In this document: positions 23,637 through 31,006 of the stretch, piece by piece
How positions within the stretch are numbered: the first letter of the stretch is position 1
Layout: each line of letters opens with the position of its first letter
From: Lewinellaceae bacterium
GTDB lineage: Bacteria; Bacteroidota; Bacteroidia; Chitinophagales; Saprospiraceae
Assembly: GCA_020636045.1 (NCBI GenBank)
Contig: JACJYP010000022.1
Coordinates: forward strand, 1 to 35,452
Direction of reading: 5' to 3'
DNA: 35,452 nucleotides
Translations under genes and position numbers: made by a program
The notes under the pieces: generated by a model
What the model saw: the letters and a program-made list of their open reading frames with translations, nothing else
Database searches by the model: none
Told to the model about the DNA's origin: nothing

Positions 23637-25127
23637 ATGAAGTGGAGTATTTACATTTTAGTATTATTAGGGCTTGGCCAATTAACCGCGCAGTCCTTCC
23701 AGGCAGATAGCCTGCAACGGGAACTTGTTTCGCTGGAAGCACAACCTTCCTGCGAAAATTACTTGGATCAAAAGGCCCGGCTATCGCTGCATCTGGGCAT
23801 CGCCCTGCATGAATCAGGCGCCTATTCGCAAGCCGGCCGGCATTTACAGGATGCTAGCCGGCTCATAACAGCAACCGGGGATAGTTTGCTGGTCATAAAA
23901 AGTTTCACCTACCTGGGAAAAAACCAGTTGGAACTTGGCGATACAAACCAAGCTATCCGGAGTTTTGAAGCGGCCCTGGAGCATGCAACTGAATATTCGA
24001 ATTTAGAATATTGCAAGGTCGCATCTGCCCACCTGTATACCATTCATAAAGGGCAAAACAACCACGCCGAAGCGCTGCGCTACCTCGAGCTGTATCAGTA
24101 TGCGAAGGACACGCTGGTTGCTGGGGAACATATCCGCCTGATAACTACGCTGACAAAAGAATACAACGACAGCATCGAACACTACGAAAACAAAGCGAAA
24201 CTGCACCGTCAGAGAATGTTGAGCACGGTCGGCTTCTCCGGTTTCGTCCTTTCAGGAATCGGCCTGCTGTTCTTCTTACTGTATTATCGTCAAAAGCGAA
24301 ACCGGGAGCATGAAAAACGGAAACTACAGGAGCAAATAGTCGTGCAGGAACGTATGGCTTCCCTGGGCTTGCTTATCGCCGGCATTGCGCATGAAATTAA
24401 AAACCCCCTGAACTTTATCAGCAATTTTGCCAAGATCAACAATCGTTTAGTGAGTGACCTGATCAGCGATCTGGAGCTGGACCCCAGTTTGTGGTTTCCC
24501 CGTAAATTGCCCGTGCTTAAAGACAGGTTGAAAAATTTGCAACAAAACTCTGCCGATATTGAAACTAGCGGACAGGAGATCAACCGGATCGTGCTCGCCA
24601 TGATGGATCATTCCCGCGGCAGTTCGAATGCTATACGCCTGACGGATCTCAATGACCTGGTTGAAAAAAACCTGAACCTGACCTATCAAAGTTACCGGGC
24701 CACCTCTCCCGACCTGATCGTGGATATCCGAAAGGAGCTGGACAGCAATTTGCCTGAAATTGAAATTTATCCACAGAATATCGCCCGGGTACTCGTCAAT
24801 ATCCTGAGCAATGCCTTTTATGCCCTTAACATCAAACACTGGGAGTCACCTGAATTTAAGCCCGAGATTGTAGTGTCCACCCATGCAAGTGCACAATTCA
24901 TCGAAATAACCATCCGGGATAACGGTCCCGGCATACCCGCCGAGCTCATTCAAAAAATATTTACGCCATTTTTTACGACCAAACCCACCGGCCATGGCAA
25001 TACCGGGCTGGGCCTTTCTATCAGCTACAATATCATTGTCCAGGAACATCAAGGCATACTGGAGGTGGAGAGTGAGCCCGGGAAGTTTACTGTATTCAGG
25101 ATTGCTCTGCCGAATAAAAGGGAATAG
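23637..25127 (+). CDS. Membrane sensor histidine kinase with periplasmic TPR region
   Basis: 496 aa. A signal peptide (1-18, MKWSIYILVLLGLGQLTA) leads to about 180 residues of TPR-like helices (YSQAGRHLQDASRLITATGD, NQAIRSFEAALEHATE, AEALRYLELYQYAKD) placed in the periplasm. A transmembrane segment at about 199-217 (GFSGFVLSGIGLLFFLLYY) is followed by a coiled coil and the kinase core. The phospho-acceptor is H252 in AGIAHEIKNPLNFISNF. The ATPase domain shows the N box NILSNAFYAL, DNGPGIP, FTPFFTTKPTGHGNTGLGLSIS. It should autophosphorylate and pass phosphate to an unlinked response regulator, as none is adjacent. The input signal is unknown. Its sequence is somewhat less GC-rich in style than neighbouring genes. 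Confidence 0.92.
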   Translation: MKWSIYILVLLGLGQLTAQSFQADSLQRELVSLEAQPSCENYLDQKARLSLHLGIALHESGAYSQAGRHLQDASRLITATGDSLLVIKSFTYLGKNQLELGDTNQAIRSFEAALEHATEYSNLEYCKVASAHLYTIHKGQNNHAEALRYLELYQYAKDTLVAGEHIRLITTLTKEYNDSIEHYENKAKLHRQRMLSTVGFSGFVLSGIGLLFFLLYYRQKRNREHEKRKLQEQIVVQERMASLGLLIAGIAHEIKNPLNFISNFAKINNRLVSDLISDLELDPSLWFPRKLPVLKDRLKNLQQNSADIETSGQEINRIVLAMMDHSRGSSNAIRLTDLNDLVEKNLNLTYQSYRATSPDLIVDIRKELDSNLPEIEIYPQNIARVLVNILSNAFYALNIKHWESPEFKPEIVVSTHASAQFIEITIRDNGPGIPAELIQKIFTPFFTTKPTGHGNTGLGLSISYNIIVQEHQGILEVESEPGKFTVFRIALPNKRE

Positions 25128-25156
25128 AACCCTCCTCAGTTTTTCCTCGATTCTGC

Positions 25157-25405
25157 TTATCCCCCCAATCGAACTTCCCCGTCCGTCAAATCGCCCGCCC
25201 ATTTCTCATCTGCCGCTATGGTGAGGTGGGCCAGTTCTTTTTTCGTCTGCAGCATAGCGTTGATTTTCTCTTCGAACGTGCCCTGGCTGATAAAGCGATG
25301 CACCTGTACATTGCGCTGCCGGCCGAAAAAGAAAGCGCGGTCGGTGGTCCGGGCTTCCACGGCGGGATTCCGGCCATCGTGTTCTATCGGGGCGTGTCTG
25401 AAAAA
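25157..25405 (-). pseudogene. Relic of a SNF2-family helicase C-terminus
   Basis: On the minus strand the residues NPAVEARTTDRAFFFGRQ, followed by RNVQVHRFISQGTFEEKINAM and then KKELAHLTIAADEKWAGDLTDGE, match the final part of SNF2 helicases (WNPAVExQATDRAxRIGQ, VQVHxFxxxGTxEEKI). The motif is damaged: the Trp before NPAVE is Arg and RIGQ is FFGRQ. No helicase core is present upstream (25406-25490). A stop occurs at 25157. It is not the same gene as the intact SNF2 helicase at 32758-35307, whose C-terminus differs. Confidence 0.8.
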
Positions 25406-25489
25406 TACCCTTTGGCCTGAAAAGAATTCTTTTTGGTTCTGATCAAGTGGCTTTCAGGATCAAATAACCGCGCTATCGCGCGAACGCCC

Positions 25490-25497
25490 TACATTTG
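25490..25497 (+). promoter_or_regulatory. Putative -7 element of the nucleotide cyclase gene
   Basis: TACATTTG matches TAnnTTTG 75 bases before the ATG at 25573. It covers the TTG that would otherwise begin the longest open frame, which argues against that start. Confidence 0.4.
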
Positions 25498-25572
25498 ACA
25501 ACACCGGCGCCAATATCCCGGCGCCGGTCATCAACAGGTTTTGATAAAAAACACCCATCCGACCAAATACTT

Positions 25573-26658
25573 ATGCGCCGTTCGAAGTATGGAATGCCGA
25601 AGCGCAGGGCAATCATCACCTATACCGTCGCGGGGCTGCTGATCGGGGAGTTGTTTGCCGTGATCGAATACGTCGCGCGGGTCGACACGGAAGATGCCCA
25701 GGCATTCGTGCCGCTCGCGATCCGGGCCGGACTGCTGGGCCTGCTGCTGGTGTGGTCGGCCGTGGCGCTGGAGGCCCTGCTGAAAGGGCAATTCAAACAC
25801 AAGCGATTCGGATACATCGTCACCATGCGGGCCGTGCTCTACACGCTCGTGATCTCGTTCTGGCTGGTGGTGGTCAACAGCGTCTGGATCTCAATCGGCT
25901 ACGGCGTTTCGCTCCCCGAGGCGGCCGTCGGATACCTGAGCGACTTTTCCTTCCGGGTCAACCTGCCCACCGTTTTTATTGCGCTCCTCCTGTTCCAGAC
26001 GGTACAGCAGATCAACAGCCTGCACCGGAAAGGCGAACTCCTGCAGTTTATCCTGGGCCGCTATTACACGCCCCGGGAAATTGACCGCATCTTTTGTTTT
26101 ATCGACCTGAAAGACTCCACCACCATCGCCGAAAAACTGGGCCACCTGCAGTTCGGCCTGTTCCTCAAAGACTACTACGCCGATATAACCGAAGCCATCC
26201 GGCAGACAAAAGGCGAAATATATCAGTATGTCGGCGACGAGATCATCCTGTCGTGGCCCATCCGGAAAGGGCTGGAGCGCAACAATGCCGTGCGCTGTTT
26301 TTTCCTGATGCAGGAGATCATCGAAACGTTGAAAGAGCGGTATCTGCGCAAATACGGTTTTTTCCCCCGCTTCAAGGCCGGCATTCACGGCGGTCCGGTG
26401 ATCGTCACCTGGGTAGGCGAACTAAAAAGAGAGATCATGTACCTCGGCGACGTCGTCAACACGGCCGCGCGTATCCAGGAGCGTTGCAAACACCTCGGTA
26501 AGGATTGTCTCATTTCGGAAACCATACTGGAACGACTGGAAGATCGCGACGGTATAACGGCCGTATTTATGGAAGAAACGCAGCCCAGGGGCAAGGAACA
26601 GGCCGTTCGGCTGTATAGCATTGAAAGCATCGCTGCCGACTCATGGACTGGGAATTGA
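25573..26658 (+). CDS. Membrane-anchored class III adenylate/guanylate cyclase
   Basis: 361 aa. Four hydrophobic helices (about 13-32, 46-70, 82-109, 129-146) anchor a cytoplasmic class III cyclase domain. Metal-binding aspartates are D178 in CFIDLKDSTTIAEKLG and D222 in GEIYQYVGDEIILSW. GIHGGPVIVTWVGE and MYLGDVVNTAARIQERC with N296 and R300, which stabilise the transition state, complete the active site. It makes a cyclic nucleotide from ATP (or GTP); which one cannot be decided because the purine-specificity position is not clear. The frame extends upstream to a TTG at 25495, but that codon lies in a promoter motif, so ATG 25573 is preferred. It stands alone. Such cyclases are common in Bacteroidota, with unknown signals. 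Confidence 0.88.
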   Translation: MRRSKYGMPKRRAIITYTVAGLLIGELFAVIEYVARVDTEDAQAFVPLAIRAGLLGLLLVWSAVALEALLKGQFKHKRFGYIVTMRAVLYTLVISFWLVVVNSVWISIGYGVSLPEAAVGYLSDFSFRVNLPTVFIALLLFQTVQQINSLHRKGELLQFILGRYYTPREIDRIFCFIDLKDSTTIAEKLGHLQFGLFLKDYYADITEAIRQTKGEIYQYVGDEIILSWPIRKGLERNNAVRCFFLMQEIIETLKERYLRKYGFFPRFKAGIHGGPVIVTWVGELKREIMYLGDVVNTAARIQERCKHLGKDCLISETILERLEDRDGITAVFMEETQPRGKEQAVRLYSIESIAADSWTGN

Positions 26659-26735
26659 AATTGAGAAATTGGAAACTGTATGAGGACACTTCCGGTTTCC
26701 AGTCTCTAATTTCCAATTTCCAGTTTCTGTAATTC
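26656..26735. repeat. GGAAATT/AATTTCC dispersed repeat
   Basis: GAAATTGAGAAATTGGAAACTG is followed after about 16 bases by its rough inverse, TAATTTCCAATTTCCAGTTTC. The same family lies at 8340, 8627, 9951, 10300, 28046, 30107, 30866 and 35389. It starts in the last codon region of the cyclase gene. No function is known. Confidence 0.6.
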
Positions 26736-26772
26736 CGGGCGGGGCAGCAGTGGCGGAAACAACACGTTTCAA

Positions 26773-26917
26773 CCCGCGATTTCAATCGCGGGAAAGGTCG
26801 AACATGCTCATTCCCAACGGTTTTAACCGTTTATGATCCCCGGCAAAATTTTCAAAACCGTTAAAACGGTTCACGCTGTTATCCCTGACTGCTTTCTCCC
26901 ACGATTAAAATCGCGGG
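26773..26917. repeat. Composite palindromic REP-like element (145 bp)
   Basis: Four short palindromes in mirror order: 26773-26792 (CCCGCGATTTCAATCGCGGG), 26816-26831 (AACGGTTTTAACCGTT), 26856-26871 (AACCGTTAAAACGGTT), and 26898-26917 (CCCACGATTAAAATCGCGGG). The second half is the inverse of the first, so the whole can fold into one large structure or four small hairpins. One half also occurs at 4463-4525. Confidence 0.8.
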
Positions 26918-26999
26918 CTGAAATACACTACCGTTGCCGGCTCTCAAACTGTGACAATCCAACCATCCATCGACCTTCGGAAAACCTGCGGCAGGCAAG

Positions 27000-27104
27000 C
27001 CGTCCCCGTAAGCCGTCCACCGTAAACCGTCCACCGTCCACCGTAAACCGTCTACCGTAAACCGTCCACCGTAAGCCGTCCACCGTTAGCCGTAAAAAGC
27101 CGTA
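27000..27104 (+). repeat. CCGTnnn heptamer tandem array
   Basis: About fourteen successive 7-base units beginning CCGT, mainly CCGTCCA alternating with CCGTAAA or CCGTAAG. A matching array in opposite orientation lies at 30334-30462. No coding content. It sits 122 bp before the next gene start. Confidence 0.85.
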
Positions 27105-27225
27105 CCACATGAAGATGCTGTTTGCAGGTCGGAAAATACGGGCGAACTTGGCAGCATCACTTCAACATACCCCTTAAGTCCACTCTGATAAGCCGGATGT
27201 TCATTTCACCATTAATTTTTATCCA

Positions 27226-28041
27226 ATGAAAACAGTGATCAGATCTTTCCTTTTGGCAGTCATATTCTGCCTGTCCAACCACTTCCTCGCAGCACAGGAC
27301 GACCAGCAACAGGGCTACTACGCGTTCGACTACATGAAAGTAAAACCCGGCATGCACGACAAATACCTGCAACTGGAAAAAGCCTGGAAAAAGATACACC
27401 AGGCCAACATCAAGGCCGGCAAATACAACTTTTGGGAACTCACGCAGGTGGTCTTTCCATCGGGCGACGACGAAGCGTACAACTATGTGACCCGCATTAA
27501 TTTCAAAGGCGAAAAACAACTCGCCGAGTATCTCCAGAACTGGGAAATGCCCGACCTGAAGGTCATCCTCACGGCCGAAGAGCGGGCGCTGGTGGACAGC
27601 ACTTCCGTGATCAGGACACTCGTAAAGTCCGAAGTGTGGGCGCACGCAGACATGGCCCTGGGCAAAGACATAGACGAAGAGAAAATTGTGGTGTTCAACT
27701 ACTTCGATTTTCCCGAAACCGGCAGCCGGGCCGAACACCTTCGCGTGGAGCGGGAGATATGGAAGCCGGTGCACGAGGCCCGCGTCAACGACGGCAAGAT
27801 GACGGGCTGGGTATTGCTCACCAAGCGCCTGCCATACGGCTCGGCGGATGCCTACCACGACGCTACGGTGGATCTGTACGCCGACATGGAGCAGTTCCTC
27901 TCCCAGGGCAATCCCGTTCCGTATTTTGAAAAAGTACACGCCGGGAAAGACGCGAACAAGTTGTTTGCCGAAACCAACGCGGCTTGTGACCTTATCCGGC
28001 AGGAAGTACGGATGATCGTAGACAAATCAGACACCCCTTAA
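27226..28041 (+). CDS. Exported protein of unknown function, possible duplicated alpha/beta-barrel-like domain
   Basis: 271 aa. A signal peptide covers 1-23 (MKTVIRSFLLAVIFCLSNHFLAA). The mature part contains YYAFDYMKVKPGMHDKYLQLEKAWKKIHQANIKAGKYNFWELTQVVFPSG and, later, EREIWKPVHEARVNDGKMTGWVLLTKRLPYGSADAYHDATVDLY. These two parts look alike in design (W-K-x-h-x-A, G-K, W-L, P-G-x-x-x-x-Y), hinting at two copies of a ferredoxin-like, NIPSNAP-like half. I do not recognise a named family and cannot assign a function. It follows the heptamer array and has no clear promoter match. The AATTTCC repeat follows its stop. Confidence 0.75.
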   Translation: MKTVIRSFLLAVIFCLSNHFLAAQDDQQQGYYAFDYMKVKPGMHDKYLQLEKAWKKIHQANIKAGKYNFWELTQVVFPSGDDEAYNYVTRINFKGEKQLAEYLQNWEMPDLKVILTAEERALVDSTSVIRTLVKSEVWAHADMALGKDIDEEKIVVFNYFDFPETGSRAEHLRVEREIWKPVHEARVNDGKMTGWVLLTKRLPYGSADAYHDATVDLYADMEQFLSQGNPVPYFEKVHAGKDANKLFAETNAACDLIRQEVRMIVDKSDTP

Positions 28042-28045
28042 CGAT

Positions 28046-28160
28046 GATTGAAACTGGAAATTGAGAAATTTGAAATTGAGAAATTAGAAAATATTGGAAA
28101 TTTGAAATTAGACACTGCAGAATGATTAGTTTCCAGTTTCCAGTTTCCAGTTTCCCGTTT
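28046..28160. repeat. GGAAATT/AATTTCC dispersed repeat with inverse arm
   Basis: Units of GAAACTGGAAATTGAGAAATT, then AGAAAATATTGGAAATTTG (28052-28110), followed after CTGCAGAATGATTAG by three TTTCCAG units in inverse orientation (28130-28155). The stretch AGAAATTAGAAAATATTGGA recurs at the right edge of the window (35413-35440). Confidence 0.7.
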
Positions 28161-28722
28161 GGGGAGTTTTAAGGGGCCGGTCGAAGGGGTCTTCTGACGG
28201 GCCGGAATATTTGGTTTTCCGTTTCGGATTTAGGAGCCGCCGTTCAAGAAAAAGGGCCTTGACTTGCCGGTACGATCGGTAGTTTCAAAGCCCCGTACTA
28301 CTACTTTTCAGTCTCATGCTAAATAGAACACCTAAATATTTACGCCTAACTAGATTTTTTGCGATTTATCAAGAATAAGATTTTTCGATGTATGCGAGTG
28401 TAGCAGGATCGGCGCATCGCTTCCCCTCACCGGATCGCGCCGCCGCATCATTGCGACACAAACTTGATCGTTTGTGATTTTTTTTGCAAATGACTTTCTG
28501 ACTGCTTTCCCCTCGTTTTCCGCTGTTTTTTCCGGGAAAGCACTTGTGTGGACCCGCCCGCTTTTTTGTCTGTATAGATTTGTTTTTCCGGGTCATATCG
28601 CGGTAAAACGCATAAAAACAGCGTTTTATCTGCCACCTGAGTATATTGCTGCCCGTTTCAGTCGTCATGTCGGCGGCTTGCGGTATTTAGTTGAATGTTT
28701 CCTCCCAATATTTTGCCGTTAT
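28161..28722. other. Intergenic region without recognised gene
   Basis: AT-rich runs and no convincing coding frame. TAGATTTG at 28575-28582 matches the -7 motif and could serve the gene at 28723, though with a 140-base leader. I see no RNA gene or clear repeat. Confidence 0.4.
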
Positions 28723-30113
28723 ATGCACAAGTCCCGATTTGTTAACCTCTTGCGCACCCTCGAAAAACCGGAACTTTCCGCTTTCCGCAAGTACCTGAAA
28801 TGCCTGCATGCGAACGAGCAGACTGCGCTGTCGCTGTTTGCCTATATCCTGAAGTTTGCTCCCGTGTACGATGATAAGGTAAAACTGGACCTGGCGTACG
28901 CATTCCGGAAGATCTACCGGCGGGACATCGGTGACGAGCGGAAAAAGATGCTGAACGCACTGTCCGACCTGCATGCATGGCTCAAAGCCTTTTTGATGTC
29001 GCAAAAAACGGCGGGATCGTCATTCGAAGACCGTGCGCTCTGGCTGTCGGTGTTGCAGGAGCGGAGGCTGGAGGCCGAACTCTCCAGACAGGTGCAGATA
29101 TTGCAACACGCAGAAAGCGCGGAACCGGTGAAGGGTGCTATCGATTACCTGAAAAATACGGCCGTCAGCCATTTCGTCTATTACCACCACGTGCACGACA
29201 ACCTGGATTCGGACAACCGTTCGCTTCGCGAATACGAAAAGGCCTTGGATCTGTTTTACGCGGTGGCCAAACTCAAGATCGCCTGCGAAGCGCTCAGCCG
29301 CCAAAATGTGCTAACGATGCAGGCGCGATCGGGCGAAGCCCTGCCTGTGCCGGATATCGGAGACCTGAAAGATGCGGAGCAGCATCCTCTGCTGTTGCTG
29401 TACCGGGAGGCTTACCGCCTGCTCGCCGACGGCGAAGAAACCGCCTTCGAACGCTGCAAGACCTTGCTGACAAAACACGCCGCAGGGCTGGCGCCGTCGG
29501 AAACACACCGGCTCATCACGTACCTCTCCAACTACGCCTCCGCCAGGCTGCGGAACGGAGAAACTGCCTACTGGCAGAAAACGCACGAACTGAACAAACT
29601 GGGCGTCAAACACGCGGCTTTTCTGCGCGAAGACTGGATGTCGGTGACCAGTTCAACAACATTGTGAGCGTGGCCTGTACCATAGGCGACATCGCCTGGG
29701 CCGAGCATTTTGTGAAAACCCAGGCGCATTTTTTGAAGGCGCCTCTGCGCGCCGAAGCCGCTCTGCTGGCACGCGCGACGATCCTGTTTGAAAAAAAGCA
29801 ATACCGGAAAGTGCTGGTCCTGCTCGAACGCCAAAAGTTCGGCGCCACGCTCGACAATATCCGCGCCCGGGCCCTGCTCCTGAAATGTTGCTACGAACTG
29901 GAGCACGACGACGTGCTGGAAAAGTGCATCGCCTTCGACGTATTCCTGAAAAAACATTCCCGGCATCCCGCGGCCAAGGCATCCCGGAACTTTTCCGACA
30001 TCATGAAAGCGATCGTGCGGCGGCGCCTGTCAGACGACAAGATCCGCACAGACATCCACAACACCAAACACCTGTATTTCCGGGAGTGGCTGCTGAAGAA
30101 ACTGGAGGTTTGA
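28723..30113 (+). pseudogene. Helical-repeat protein gene interrupted by one frameshift
   Basis: The first frame (ATG 28723 to TGA 29667, 314 codons) begins MHKSRFVNLLRTLEKPELSAFRKYLKC and is rich in Leu, Ala and Glu helices. It ends with DWMSVTSSTTL and stops. The -1 frame then continues with sensible sequence from about 29655: QFNNIVSVACTIGDIAWAEHFVKTQAHFLKAPLR, RATILFEKKQYRKVLVLLERQKF to HLYFREWLLKKLEV, stop at 30111-30113. Joined, the gene would encode about 463 residues of TPR-like helices without a signal peptide. I recognise the design from uncharacterised Bacteroidota proteins, but no named family. There is no slippery run at the junction (29635-29660), so one base is missing by mutation or by a sequencing error. 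If the latter, the gene is intact. Confidence 0.8.
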
Positions 30114-30180
30114 AACTGGAAATTGGGAAATTTGAAAAAATTAGAAATTAGAAACTGCACAATGCTTAGTTTCCGGTCGG
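30107..30180. repeat. GGAAATT dispersed repeat after the frameshifted gene
   Basis: GAAACTGGAAATTGGGAAAT, then AAATTAGAAATTAGAAACTG and CACAATGCTTAGTTTCCGGTC resemble 28052-28155 in unit order, including the CTGCA(C/G)AATG(A/C)TTAG link. It overlaps the last codons of the gene. Confidence 0.65.
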
Positions 30181-30268
30181 CAGCCGTTCACGAGTTGATT
30201 TTATAACCCAGGTTTTGACCTGCTTGACGTCTCGGAAAGAATACCGAAAGATCGTGCAATGTCAAGTC

Positions 30269-30325
30269 GTGCCGGTAGCGCGGCGTTTACGCCGCCAGGT
30301 CGAGGCCATTTATGGCCGTAACACG
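30269..30325. repeat. Truncated copy of the MITE-like element (left half only)
   Basis: From GTGCCGGTAGCGCGGCG through GGCCATTTATGGCCGTAAC it matches 8401-8455. It stops before the right arm, where the inverted heptamer array begins. So no hairpin can form here. Confidence 0.8.
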
Positions 30326-30333
30326 TAACGCGG

Positions 30334-30462
30334 CTTACGGCGGACAGCTTACGGTGGACGGCTTACGGTAGACGGCTTACAGTGGACGGCTTTACGGTGG
30401 ACGGTTTACGGTGGACGGGGCTTACGGTGGACGGTTTACGGCGGACGGCTTACGGTGGACGG
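30334..30462 (-). repeat. CCGTnnn heptamer array in opposite orientation
   Basis: About eighteen units of CTTACGG/TGGACGG/TTTACGG on the plus strand, that is CCGTAAG/CCGTCCA/CCGTAAA on the minus strand. These are the same words as at 27000-27104, inverted. Two units have an extra base or two. Confidence 0.85.
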
Positions 30463-30639
30463 TATCGAATGCAGGTGGATGCTTGGGTTGCCGTCGTTGG
30501 GCAAGTGGCGGAGCGAAATGCAGGACCTGAAAACGGATCAAAACCCGGGTTTCTTCGCGAGATCGCCCTTTGGGTAGGATTATTTCTGCATTTCAGGCTG
30601 CGATAACAGCCTGCCACTTCCAGTTTCAATAATGATCAT

Positions 30640-30855
30640 CCGCATATTGTACCCCTGGCGGCGCACGATTATTCCCGTAGGGAATGCCTGTTTATAGACA
30701 AGTGTCATTTCCCGTTTATTAACCCCATCGGGGTTTCCTTAGGTATACACACCCTAAAAACAGGAAACCCTTGACAGGGTTACATACGTGTGGGTTCCTG
30801 GTTTGCTATAAACGGGAATTCCCTCCGGGAATGAACGTCGGAGTACAATATGCGG
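30640..30855. repeat. REP/MITE-like element with 13-bp terminal inverted repeats
   Basis: CCGCATATTGTAC (30640-30652) is perfectly inverted as GTACAATATGCGG (30843-30855). Inside, ATTCCCGTAGGGAAT and ATTCCCTCCGGGAAT, CCTGTTTATAG and CTATAAACGG, and AACCCCATCGGGGTT and AACCCTTGACAGGGTT give further palindromes. No coding potential. Confidence 0.75.
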
Positions 30856-30865
30856 AAAGGCACCT

Positions 30866-30908
30866 TTCCAGTTTCTAATTTCACAATTTCCAATTTCCAG
30901 TTTCTTGC
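30866..30908. repeat. AATTTCC dispersed repeat
   Basis: CCAGTTTCTAATTTCACAATTTCCAATTTCCAGTTTC, same family as at 26656 and 28046. It lies upstream of the DUF3843-like gene. TATACTTG at 30978-30985, one base off TAnnTTTG, follows it and could be that gene's -7 element. Confidence 0.6.
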
Positions 30909-31006
30909 CGTTTGGGGTTTGCAAGTGGAGCGGTGTAATTTTACCGGCGACCATTTGGTAAACACTCCGAAGGCCGCTATACTTGTCCGATCAAAGCCCC
31001 CGCACT

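Noticed and set aside
28977..29650. Independent gene in the second frame of the frameshifted locus
   Set aside because: Before about 29650 this frame is Arg/Ala-rich shadow sequence; only its later part continues the upstream protein.
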